A stretch of DNA of 64,000 nucleotides from Caballeronia cordobensis (lineage in GTDB: Bacteria; Pseudomonadota; Gammaproteobacteria; Burkholderiales; Burkholderiaceae): contig NZ_FCNY02000029.1 in NCBI RefSeq assembly GCF_001544575.2, forward strand, positions 1-64,000, written 5' to 3'. Shown here piece after piece: positions 18,495 through 26,618 of this stretch (its first letter is position 1; the number at the start of each line of letters is the position of its first letter). A program made the translations under genes and the position numbers. The notes under the pieces were generated by a model. That model was not told the origin of the DNA. It did no database searches and saw only the letters and a list, made by a program, of their open reading frames with translations.

Positions 18495-18902
18495 AATGGC
18501 GTGGATCGCGCACGGTCCGTTACACCGCGCCGTTTAACGAGCGGGTACAGCCATTTCGAGTTCCAGCCCGCTTCGCGTCCGACCGGTCAAACGGGCATGC
18601 GTGCGGTTTCCGTTGCATACCCAACGGCAGCGCGTAGCGCTGTGCCGAAGCTATTTCGTGCTGAACCAGCGCGCTAAAAGTTATGGCTTGTCAGACCGTG
18701 CGCGATCCAAGCCCGATTGGGCCGATGAGGGCACTCTTTAGGCGAGGGCCGTTCTCGGAGGAGAAAAATGGCCAAACTGCGTGTGACCGCGGGCGGTGAC
18801 AAAGCTGCTTTCTTTGGTGACTTTCTTTGCAGCAGCAAAGAAAGTTACCCCCGCCCCGGGGAGGGGCAGTGCTAATAGACCGACACGATTACGGGATCCG
18901 GC
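18495..18902 (+). repeat. Dispersed modular repeat, copy with one end module
   Basis: About 410 bp and the whole gap between the immunity-like gene and the EAL gene. From left to right: internal module beginning GGCGTGGATCGCGCACGG (also in the copy at 11504 and partly at 26361), its complement CGTGCGCGATCC near 18697, a GGAGGAGAAAA ribosome-site-like stretch, then the end module with CTTTCTTTGC-AGCA-GCAAAGAAAG and the C/G hairpin, finishing in GGGATCCGGC. Its edges lie 2 bp and 15 bp from the stop codons of the flanking genes. Confidence 0.88.
18768..18875 (+). CDS. Possible repeat-encoded micro-ORF, 35 codons
   Basis: ATG at 18768 with GGAGGAGAAAA directly before it, then 35 codons beginning MAKLRVTAGGDKAAFFG and ending KESYPRPGEGQC with TAA. 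The copy at 11531-11638 keeps the same start spacing, length and end. At 12009-12089 the last 24 codons are also open, with CAG changed to the synonymous CAA. The copy at 26361 is frameshifted. Whether a peptide is made is unknown. Confidence 0.32.
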   Translation: MAKLRVTAGGDKAAFFGDFLCSSKESYPRPGEGQC

Positions 18903-18917
18903 TAAACAAAAAACCAC

Positions 18918-19742
18918 CTACCTAACCTGCAAACTAGGATGCGCATCAAACACCGGCCCCTGCACAAAATGCACATCAAACTGCTGAAGCGCATTAAACA
19001 TCGCCTCGTCGCAGACATTAGAGAAAATGAGCGGGATCTTCAACCGATGCGCATACCCCACGAGATGCTTCACGACAGAATCCCGTAAAGCCGCCCCCGC
19101 ATCCATCTTGATGAAATCGAGCCGCGCCATATCCGACACCGCCATGATTTGCCCGGCATTCGGCAGATTCCCGGCCACCTTGAAGCCGTAATGCTGATAG
19201 CTCTTGGTGAGATACCCAAGAAACGTCTTGTGCGCCACCGCCGCCGCAGGCAGTTCGATCACCACACGCGACGGACTCATGCCGAACTCCATCAGCACGG
19301 AAGAAAAATGCAGCCCGTGGTCGTACTTCACGCTCTTCAAAAGCCGCTCGTGCACGCGCAAGAACAACAACCCAGGCAGATGCGGCCCGAAGAAATTGAA
19401 CGCATGCAGCGCCCGCGATAACCGGTCGAGCACCACCAGCTCGCGATCATCCTCCAGTTGCCCGAACGGATCGCGCGGCGCATCGCCCTGAATGAGGGTC
19501 AGCGCCTGCACGCCGAGTTCGTCGCCGAAACGCTCCGCGCTCTCCGGCGACGCGCTCAAGGTCTGCGGAAAGCTATGCGTGCCGACATCGAAGATCGGCT
19601 CGTACGCGCTCGAAATGCACAGGTCGCGGTAGTGCGCGACAGCCTGCCCCGCATGCTCGTTTTCTCCAAGCACGACATGCGCGCCAAGAAACGGATGCTT
19701 CGCGGCGCGGGCGACGAGTTCAGGCAAGGAAGGCGAAATCAT
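18918..19742 (-). CDS. Degenerate EAL-domain protein
   Basis: 274 residues matching the fold of EAL c-di-GMP phosphodiesterases but with poor catalytic motifs. The opening YEPIFDV stands where YQPI plus the EAL signature should follow, the ExT position reads ELPAAAV, and the KxD motif survives as LDFIKMD, with QGPVFDA at the end in place of QGY. The missing Glu and metal ligands suggest it binds c-di-GMP or a partner without cutting it. The start at 19742 is an ATG; a TTG at 19784 would add 14 residues, and neither has a clear ribosome site. Divergent from hmgA. Confidence 0.78.
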   Translation of the reverse strand: MISPSLPELVARAAKHPFLGAHVVLGENEHAGQAVAHYRDLCISSAYEPIFDVGTHSFPQTLSASPESAERFGDELGVQALTLIQGDAPRDPFGQLEDDRELVVLDRLSRALHAFNFFGPHLPGLLFLRVHERLLKSVKYDHGLHFSSVLMEFGMSPSRVVIELPAAAVAHKTFLGYLTKSYQHYGFKVAGNLPNAGQIMAVSDMARLDFIKMDAGAALRDSVVKHLVGYAHRLKIPLIFSNVCDEAMFNALQQFDVHFVQGPVFDAHPSLQVR

Positions 19743-19881
19743 GAATGGAGCGTTCGGGTTCGCAGGGCATGCCGTACCGGGCAATTTTCATTGGAATGGA
19801 TCGATGGTAACAGCGCGAAACACCGCGTCCAGCACCAAATTCACATATTGATATGCCCGAACGAGGCCGTCGATTAAGGGT

Positions 19882-19927
19882 TTACGATGAATTTCACTAA
19901 TCGTAATTGGTTTTACTATGCGTAAAA
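19882..19927. promoter_or_regulatory. Two tandem palindromes before hmgA
   Basis: First, TTACGAT and ATCGTAA (19882-19888 and 19900-19906) with an 11-bp spacer; second, TTTTAC and GTAAAA (19911-19916 and 19922-19927) with a 5-bp spacer. Both lie in the divergent gap of the EAL and hmgA genes, 71-116 bp before the hmgA start. The layout suits a dimeric regulator of homogentisate catabolism, whose gene is not in the window. Confidence 0.55.
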
Positions 19928-19997
19928 CGTCGCGACGAGAGGCCGTATGCTGTTTCGTCGCTCCGATCTGCCGTTCTTTTCGTCGAGGATTTCGACC

Positions 19998-21323
19998 ATG
20001 CCCACGTTCGAGACGCACACGGACGCCAATCAGCACTATCAATCCGGCTTCGCCAACGACTTCGCCACCGAGGCGTTGCCGGGCGCGCTGCCGATCGGCC
20101 GCAACTCGCCGCAGCGCGCGGCCTACGGTCTCTATGCGGAGCAATTGTCGGGCTCGGCCTTCACCGCGCCGCGCGCGCACAATCGCCGCTCGTGGCTCTA
20201 TCGCATCCGGCCGGCAGCGGTGCACAAGCCGTTCACGCAAGTCGGACGCGGCAAGCTCGTCGCCAACTTCGCGGACGTGCCGCCGACGCCGCCGAATCAA
20301 CTGCGCTGGGACCCGCTGCCCATGCCCGCCGCGCCGACCGATTTCATCGACGGATGGGTGACGATGGCCGGCAACGGCGCCGCCGAATCGATGACCGGTT
20401 GCGCGATCCATCTCTACGCCGCGAACCGGTCGATGCAGGACCGCTTCTTCTACAACGCCGACGGCGAATTGCTGATCGTGCCGCAGCAAGGCCGGCTCGC
20501 GATCTTTACGGAACTCGGCAAGCTCGATATCGAGCCGTACGAAATCGCCGTGATTCCGCGAGGCGTGCGCTTTTCGGTGGCGCTGCCCGACGGCGAAGCG
20601 CGTGGCTATATCTGCGAGAACTTTGGCGCGCTGCTGCAACTGCCGGATCTCGGCCCGATCGGCTCGAACGGGCTCGCGAATCCGCGCGACTTCCTCACGC
20701 CGAACGCGGCGTATGAAGACCGCGAGGGCGAGTTCGAGCTCGTCACGAAGATGAACGGCGTGCTCTGGCGCGCGGATATCGGCCATTCGCCGCTCGATGT
20801 CGTCGCGTGGCACGGCAACTACGCGCCCTACAAGTACGATCTGCGCCACTTCAACACCATCGGCTCGATCAGCTACGACCATCCCGATCCGTCGATCTTT
20901 CTCGTGCTGCAATCGCCGAGCGACACGCCGGGCGTCGACACCATCGACTTTGTGATCTTCCCGCCGCGCTGGCTCGCCGCCGAGGATACGTTCCGCCCGC
21001 CGTGGTTCCATCGCAATGTCGCGAGCGAGTTCATGGGCCTCGTGCACGGCGTCTACGATGCGAAGGCGGAAGGTTTCGTGCCGGGCGGCGCGAGCCTGCA
21101 CAACTGCATGTCGGGACACGGGCCGGACGCGGAGACGTTCGAGAAGGCATCGAACATCGATACGACGAAGCCCGCGAAAGTCGACGCCACGATGGCCTTC
21201 ATGTTCGAGACGCGCACGCTCATCAAACCGACGCAGTTCGCGCTCGAAACCGCGCAACTGCAAGCCCATTACTACGAGTGCTGGCAAGGCCTCGCGAAAC
21301 ATTTCAACCCGGAGCAACGATGA
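19998..21323 (+). CDS. hmgA: Homogentisate 1,2-dioxygenase
   Basis: Iron-dependent ring-cleaving enzyme, 441 residues, turning homogentisate into maleylacetoacetate in tyrosine and phenylalanine breakdown. It begins MPTFETHTDANQHYQSGFAN and carries the iron-ligand segments PPWFHRNVASEFMGLVHG and GGASLHNCMSGHGPDAETF. The ATG at 19998 with GAGG at 19985-19988 fits the family start; 17 extra residues upstream do not. The stop overlaps fahA as ATGA. Confidence 0.96.
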   Translation: MPTFETHTDANQHYQSGFANDFATEALPGALPIGRNSPQRAAYGLYAEQLSGSAFTAPRAHNRRSWLYRIRPAAVHKPFTQVGRGKLVANFADVPPTPPNQLRWDPLPMPAAPTDFIDGWVTMAGNGAAESMTGCAIHLYAANRSMQDRFFYNADGELLIVPQQGRLAIFTELGKLDIEPYEIAVIPRGVRFSVALPDGEARGYICENFGALLQLPDLGPIGSNGLANPRDFLTPNAAYEDREGEFELVTKMNGVLWRADIGHSPLDVVAWHGNYAPYKYDLRHFNTIGSISYDHPDPSIFLVLQSPSDTPGVDTIDFVIFPPRWLAAEDTFRPPWFHRNVASEFMGLVHGVYDAKAEGFVPGGASLHNCMSGHGPDAETFEKASNIDTTKPAKVDATMAFMFETRTLIKPTQFALETAQLQAHYYECWQGLAKHFNPEQR

Positions 21324-22606
21324 ACGACGCGCTCAAAGCCACACTCGCGCCCACTTTGAAAAGCTGGATCGAATCCGCGAACGACCCCGCCAGCGATTTT
21401 CCGATTCAGAACCTGCCGTTCGGCATTTTCAGCGACGCGGTGAACTGCCAAGCGCGCGCGGGTGTCGCCATCGGTGACTGGATCGCCGATCTCGCCGCGC
21501 TCGAACGCGCCGGCCTCGTGGATGCGCAAGGCACGTTCGACAGGCCGCGCCTGAACGACTTCATCGCGCTCGGTCAGAACAGCTGGCGCGACGTGCGCAT
21601 TGCGCTGTCGGCGTTGCTCGCGGAAGGCAACGCAGCGCTGCGCGACGATGCCGACTTGCGCCGCCGCGCGCTCGTGCCGCGCGCGGATGCGACGATGCAT
21701 CTGCCGGTCGAGATTCCCGGCTACACGGATTTCTACTCGTCGAAAGAGCACGCGACGAACGTCGGCTCGATGTTCCGCGATCCGAAGAATGCGCTGCTGC
21801 CGAACTGGTCCGAGTTGCCCGTCGGCTATAACGGGCGCGCGTCGTCGGTCGTCGTGAGCGGCACGAAGGTGCGCCGCCCGAACGGCCAGATCAAGCTGCC
21901 CAACGACGAGCGGCCGGTCTTCAGCGCATGCCGCAAGCTGGATATCGAACTGGAGACGGGCTTCATCGTCGGGCGTGGCAATGCGCTTGGCGAGCCGATC
22001 GCGTGCGAAGAGGCCGAGGCGCATATCTTCGGCATGGTGCTGCTGAACGACTGGAGCGCGCGCGATATCCAGCAATGGGAATACGTGCCGCTCGGGCCGT
22101 TCAATTCGAAGGGTTTCGCGACGACCATCTCGCCGTGGATCGTCACGCTCGACGCGCTCGAACCGTTTCGCACCGCCACGCCCGCGCAGGAGCCGCAGCC
22201 GCTCGCCTATCTGCGTCACGCAGGCGATCACGCGTTCGATATCGAGCTGGAAGTCACGCTGCGTCCGGAGGGCGCGCGACGGGCGACGACCATTTCGCGC
22301 ACCAATTTCAGGCTGATGTACTGGTCGATGGCGCAGCAGCTCGCGCATCACACGGTCGGCGGCTGCAATACGCGCGTCGGCGATCTGATGGGCTCGGGCA
22401 CGATCAGCGGACCGACGCCGGATTCGTGCGGCAGCCTGCTCGAAAGCACCTGGAACGGCCAGCGGCCGCTCGGGCTGGAAGAGGGTGGCGAGCGCGCGTT
22501 CCTGCAGGACGGCGATGAAATCACCCTGCGCGGATGGTGCCAGGGCGACGGGTATCGCGTCGGCTTCGGCGAGTGCGCCGGGGAGATTCTGCCCGCGCGC
22601 GCTTGA
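21320..22606 (+). CDS. fahA: Fumarylacetoacetase
   Basis: Hydrolyses fumarylacetoacetate to fumarate and acetoacetate, the last step of the pathway begun by hmgA. 428 residues with the catalytic-core motifs DFYSSKEHATNVGSMFR, LNDWSARDIQQWEYVPLGPF and GTISGPTPDSCGSLLE. ATG at 21320 after GGAG, overlapping the hmgA stop. A maleylacetoacetate isomerase is not adjacent. The stop is 3 bp from the convergent MFS gene. Confidence 0.96.
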   Translation: MNDALKATLAPTLKSWIESANDPASDFPIQNLPFGIFSDAVNCQARAGVAIGDWIADLAALERAGLVDAQGTFDRPRLNDFIALGQNSWRDVRIALSALLAEGNAALRDDADLRRRALVPRADATMHLPVEIPGYTDFYSSKEHATNVGSMFRDPKNALLPNWSELPVGYNGRASSVVVSGTKVRRPNGQIKLPNDERPVFSACRKLDIELETGFIVGRGNALGEPIACEEAEAHIFGMVLLNDWSARDIQQWEYVPLGPFNSKGFATTISPWIVTLDALEPFRTATPAQEPQPLAYLRHAGDHAFDIELEVTLRPEGARRATTISRTNFRLMYWSMAQQLAHHTVGGCNTRVGDLMGSGTISGPTPDSCGSLLESTWNGQRPLGLEEGGERAFLQDGDEITLRGWCQGDGYRVGFGECAGEILPARA

Positions 22607-22609
22607 CGC

Positions 22610-23764
22610 TCACGCGGCGGCGCGCCTTTCCCACCACGCCGCGACGAGAAACGCGCATGCCGCCGCCGTCAGCACGCCGATGAGCGCATCGGCGCCGACG
22701 CGCTCCATCAGCGTGCCCGCGACGATCGGCCCGCCGAAGCTCGCGACGCTCCACGACGCGCCGACGATCGCCGTCGCGGAAACGAGCGTCGGCCCGCGAA
22801 AGCGTTCGCCGCACGCGACGATCGACAGCGTGTAGACGCTGCCCGCCGCCGCGCCGATGACGAACAGCAGCGGCCAGCAAATCCAAGGATGCGCGACGGC
22901 CCACGGCAGAAGCGGCAACAGCAGCGCCGCGACGACGCCCGCGCCCGCGTGCACCTTCGCGCGCCCGATGCGATCGGCGAGCCAGCCGATCGGGAATTGC
23001 ATCGTCGTGTCGCCGAGCAGGATCGCCGATGCGAACAGCACGCCGGCTTCCTCGCCAATGCCGTGCGACATCGCGAAGAGCGGCATCAGCGAGAGCGCGA
23101 GCGTGTCGAAGAGCGCGAAAAAGCCCGTGCCGATTACGAGCGCGGGCATGCGCGGCAACACGCTGCGCCAGTCGCCGTGCTCGCCTTCGCCGGCTGCCAG
23201 CGCGTGCGGCGCGCCGCGTATCGTCGCGAGCGCGGGCAGCGCCAGCAGAAAGATCGCGCCGCAGATCGCAAAGCGCATCGACGGCAATCCGCCGATTCCC
23301 GTGATGAGCACGGGACCCATCATCTGGAACAGCGTGAAGTTGGTGGCGTAGATCGCGACGACGCGGCCGCGCGTCGAATCGTCGGCGAGTTGCGTGACCC
23401 ACGCCTCGCCGATGGTGAACAGCAGCATCAGCGCGCCGCCGCACAGGAAGCGCAGCACCGCCCACAGCCACAGATTCGCGGTGAATTGCATCGCGATGGT
23501 CGACAGCGCCGCGACGATCACCGTGCCGACGATCGTCTCGCGCGCGCCGAGGCGCTGCGCGGCGCGGCTCGCGAACGGCGCCACGGCGAGGCCGCCGCCC
23601 GCCTGCATCGCCGTCATCAGGCCGACGATATCGTTGCCGTGACCCGCCTGCGCGAGTGCGAGCGCGGTGAGCGGCAGAGTCGCGCCGAGCCCCAGCCCGA
23701 CCACCGCCACGCTCAGGATCAGCGCCAGAAAGTCCCGCGAGAGAATGCCCTTCATCCACCGCAC
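22610..23764 (-). CDS. MFS transporter (YcaD-like)
   Basis: 384 residues, 12 predicted membrane helices, Major Facilitator Superfamily. The loop after helix 2 reads RAAQRLGARETIVGTV and the one after helix 8 GWLADRIGRAKVH, the usual MFS positions. An alternative ATG is at 23755. It follows the next MFS gene at 13 bp spacing and is convergent with fahA. Substrate unknown; it is a plausible exporter of a metabolite or drug. Confidence 0.82.
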   Translation of the reverse strand: MRWMKGILSRDFLALILSVAVVGLGLGATLPLTALALAQAGHGNDIVGLMTAMQAGGGLAVAPFASRAAQRLGARETIVGTVIVAALSTIAMQFTANLWLWAVLRFLCGGALMLLFTIGEAWVTQLADDSTRGRVVAIYATNFTLFQMMGPVLITGIGGLPSMRFAICGAIFLLALPALATIRGAPHALAAGEGEHGDWRSVLPRMPALVIGTGFFALFDTLALSLMPLFAMSHGIGEEAGVLFASAILLGDTTMQFPIGWLADRIGRAKVHAGAGVVAALLLPLLPWAVAHPWICWPLLFVIGAAAGSVYTLSIVACGERFRGPTLVSATAIVGASWSVASFGGPIVAGTLMERVGADALIGVLTAAACAFLVAAWWERRAAA

Positions 23765-23777
23765 CGCATCGTCGAAA

Positions 23778-24950
23778 TCAGGCAGTTTGCCCGATCGACA
23801 TACGGCGCGCGCGCTTGTCGAGCGTCGCCGAGAGCAGCGTGAGGCCGAACGCGCTCGCCGCCATCAGAATGCCGACCCACGGCAGCGACGTGAGCGGTGC
23901 GCCCGCGCCGATCACGCAGCCGCCGAGCCACGCGCCCGTGGCGTTGCCGAGGTTGAACGCGCCCTGGTTCAATGTCGATGCGAGATTCGGCGCATCGCTC
24001 GCGCGGTTCACGATCAGCATTTGCAGCGGCGGCACGATCGCGAACGCGAGCACGCCCCAGAAGAAGATCGTGATCATCGCGGCGACGGGCTCGTGCATCG
24101 TGCCCGCGAAGATCGTCAGGATCACGACGATCGCCAGCAGGAACGAGAGCAGCGAGCGCAGCAGTTTCCAGTCCGCGAGCTTGCCGCCGAGCGTGCTGCC
24201 GACCGTGAGACCGAGGCCGAAAAGCAGCAGCACGTACGTGACCGCGTGCGGCGTGAAGCCGGTCACGTCCTCCAGAATGGGCGTGATGTACGTGAACACC
24301 GAGAACAGGCTGGCCGAGGCGAGCACACTGATGCCGAGCACCATCAGCACTTGCGGATTCTTGAGCACGTCGAATTCGCGCAGGATGCTGGTGCCCTGCA
24401 TCTCGATGTGCTTCGGCAGGCACACGTGCAGCGCGCCCGCCGCGAGCAGGCCGATCAGCGTGACGACCCAGAACGTCGAGCGCCAGCCGGCCGCTTGGCC
24501 GAGCGCGGTGCCGAGCGGCACGCCGAGCACGTTGGCGAGCGTGAGCCCGGTGAACATCAGCGCGATAGCCTGCGCGCGGCGGTTCGGCGCGACGAGGTCC
24601 GCCGCGACCACCGAGCCGATGCCGAAGAACGCGCCATGACAGAACGCGGTGACGATGCGCGCGCCCATCAGCACCCAGTAGTTCGGTGCGAGCGCGCACA
24701 GCAGATTGCCGACGATGAACACGCCGATGAGGCTCATCAGCGCCTTCTTGCGCGGCATCTTCGCGGTCACGACGGCTAGAATCGGCGCGCCGATCGTGAC
24801 GCCGAGCGCGTAGCCGGACACGAGCATGCCCGCCGCCGGAATGGACACAGCGAGATCGCGCGCGACGTTGGGCAGCAAGCCCATGATGACGAATTCGGTC
24901 GTGCCGATGCCGAACGCGGCAATGGCGAGAGCGAAAAGAGGCAGGGGCAT
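23778..24950 (-). CDS. MFS transporter, DHA1 (AraJ/YdhP-like) family
   Basis: 390 residues, 12 helices, starting MPLPLFALAIAAFGIGTTEF and GLLPNVARDL, the hallmark of AraJ/sugar-efflux-type DHA1 exporters. The ATG at 24950 is preferred; the upstream frame to 25211 is Arg-rich and has no membrane character. Transcribed toward the other MFS gene (13 bp), so both may be expressed together. Upstream 266 bp hold no other gene. Confidence 0.87.
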   Translation of the reverse strand: MPLPLFALAIAAFGIGTTEFVIMGLLPNVARDLAVSIPAAGMLVSGYALGVTIGAPILAVVTAKMPRKKALMSLIGVFIVGNLLCALAPNYWVLMGARIVTAFCHGAFFGIGSVVAADLVAPNRRAQAIALMFTGLTLANVLGVPLGTALGQAAGWRSTFWVVTLIGLLAAGALHVCLPKHIEMQGTSILREFDVLKNPQVLMVLGISVLASASLFSVFTYITPILEDVTGFTPHAVTYVLLLFGLGLTVGSTLGGKLADWKLLRSLLSFLLAIVVILTIFAGTMHEPVAAMITIFFWGVLAFAIVPPLQMLIVNRASDAPNLASTLNQGAFNLGNATGAWLGGCVIGAGAPLTSLPWVGILMAASAFGLTLLSATLDKRARRMSIGQTA

Positions 24951-25216
24951 GGCGGGGACGAGGAAAGTGACGCGCGAGCGCAAGGAAGGCTCGAATTCTA
25001 CCGAAGTGTCAATATTGATGCTGGTATAAACCCTAATCTCGTCGGCCCGCCCGCCGCCGCGCGCAGAACGGATATTCTTGCGGATGACGCGACCGCGCAG
25101 GACTGTTGCCCGCGCGCGTCCCCCAAGCGTCAGATGTTTCCGGTAACACACGCGCCGACGCTTATTCCTTGCGCATCGCAGATGCCGGGAAGTGTTAGAA
25201 AAACGCAGCAAAACAC

Positions 25217-25669
25217 ATGAGAACGATGTCCCTGAAACAACTTTGCCTCACCGCCGCATTTGCCTGCGCGATGTCGCTTGCCCCGTCGATTCACGCTCAG
25301 AGCAGCGAGGCCGGACCCATCGCCACGAAGGCGGGCACGCTGCATTTCCTGCGCGACGAATCGGGCATGGCGGCGCTCATCGACACGCAGGCGTTCGATC
25401 GCTTCGATGCCAAACGCATCGTCCATTTCGACGAAACGTCGGCGACGGGCGACAGCGTCACGCGCATGGTCGTGCAATCCGACACCGGCCCGCTGCTCTA
25501 CGATTTCCGCCGCAACCCGCCGCTCGTGCAGCGCATGGGCCAGCGCATGACCGTCAAGCGCGTGTTCTGGCAAGGCGAGGAAGTGGTGATGCAGTCGAAT
25601 CTCGGCTGGTACGGCTATCAGCGCGGCAAGCTCACGAAGCTGCAATCGACGACGACGATCTATCACTGA
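25217..25669 (+). CDS. Small exported protein of unknown function
   Basis: 150 residues with a signal peptide (cleavage near IHAQSS) and no domain I recognise. The mature part is mixed beta with a conserved-looking end, RVFWQGEEVVMQSNLGWYGYQRGKL. The start may be at 25217 or nine bases later. It ends inside the 3' end of the convergent pdeM gene (38-bp overlap), so the last 12 codons of both are read from the same DNA. Confidence 0.72.
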   Translation: MRTMSLKQLCLTAAFACAMSLAPSIHAQSSEAGPIATKAGTLHFLRDESGMAALIDTQAFDRFDAKRIVHFDETSATGDSVTRMVVQSDTGPLLYDFRRNPPLVQRMGQRMTVKRVFWQGEEVVMQSNLGWYGYQRGKLTKLQSTTTIYH

Positions 25670-26327
25670 GCGCGAACACGCGTTCGCCGGCGATCACGTA
25701 GACCGCCTCGCCGCGCGCATCGGCGTTGACTTCGAAGCCGCCCGTGAATGCGCCGAACGCCGGCAGCACGCCTGCGCGCCTGCCGAAGCGAAAGCACGGC
25801 AGGCGCGCGCTGTCGGTGCGTGTCGCGAGGCGGTACACCGGATGCTCGTGACCGGCGAGCGCGTAAGCGCCATCGACCGTTTGGGGATGATGGCACAGCG
25901 CCCACGGCCCGAGTCCATGCGGTTCCTTCACGACATCGACGCCGAAGAGGGCGGGGAGTGCGCCTGCGTGTTTGTCGTGGTTGCCCTCGACGAGCAGCAG
26001 CCGCAATTCGCGATGCTTTGCGCGCCAGGCGGCGAGGGCGTCGAGCGTTTCGTCTGCGTGCGATTCGCGTGCGTGGAGCAGGTCGCCGAGGAAGGCGATT
26101 TGTTCCGGTCGATGCGACGCGACGAGTGCATCGAGGCGTTTGAGGCTTTCGGAGGTTGTGCCTACGGGCACGGGGATGCCTCTTGCTCGGAAAACGGCGT
26201 CCTTGCCGAAGTGGGCGTCGGCGATGAAGAGTGTTTTTTCTTGAGGGTCGAAGGCTGCGCGGTCTGCTGACAGCAGCAGCGTGTGGCCGTTCACGTCGAT
26301 TTTCAAGGATTCCGTGGGTGGTTTCAT
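25632..26327 (-). CDS. pdeM: Ligase-associated metallophosphoesterase PdeM
   Basis: 231-residue calcineurin-like phosphoesterase. Metal-binding motifs are FIADAHFGKDA (DxH), LGDLLHARES (GDxxH) and VEGNHDKHAG (GNHD), then GHEHPVYR. It belongs to the four-gene DNA repair set with Lhr, ligase and Exo (MPE, a Mn-dependent phosphoesterase in Pseudomonas putida). The start at 26327 is chosen because the frame upstream to 26516 is translated dispersed repeat. The repeat at 26361 parts it from Lhr, so the usual co-transcription may be lost here. Confidence 0.88.
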   Translation of the reverse strand: MKPPTESLKIDVNGHTLLLSADRAAFDPQEKTLFIADAHFGKDAVFRARGIPVPVGTTSESLKRLDALVASHRPEQIAFLGDLLHARESHADETLDALAAWRAKHRELRLLLVEGNHDKHAGALPALFGVDVVKEPHGLGPWALCHHPQTVDGAYALAGHEHPVYRLATRTDSARLPCFRFGRRAGVLPAFGAFTGGFEVNADARGEAVYVIAGERVFALSDRSSSSIAAS

Positions 26328-26360
26328 GTCTTGCTGCTGCGGTTTGTCGTGCGTTTTGTT

Positions 26361-26608
26361 CAGTAGCCGCCTCCCCGGCGGAGGGGTAACTTTCTTTGCT
26401 GCTGCAAAGAAAGTCACCAAAGAAAGCAGCTTGTCACCGCCCGCGGTCACACGCACGTTGGCCACTATTCTCCTCGGAGAATGGCTCTCGCCTAAAGAGT
26501 GCCCTAGCAGGACCAACCGGGCTTGGATCGCGCACGGTCCGTTTCATCGCACCGCTTCACCTTTTGGCGCAGCACGAAATGGCTCCGGCCTGCTTCGCGG
26601 CCGAGGGG
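26361..26608 (-). repeat. Dispersed modular repeat, truncated copy
   Basis: About 250 bp filling most of the 291-bp gap between lhr and pdeM. The end module keeps the hairpin CTTTCTTTGC-TGCT-GCAAAGAAAG, but its outer C/G stem has drifted. A GTGGCCAACGTGCG stretch matches the copy at 11638, with one base lost soon after, breaking the micro-ORF. The inner part keeps TGGATCGCGCACGGTCCGT and then ends early, about 10 bp before the lhr stop. Confidence 0.8.
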
Positions 26609-26618
26609 TTTTTTTGGC

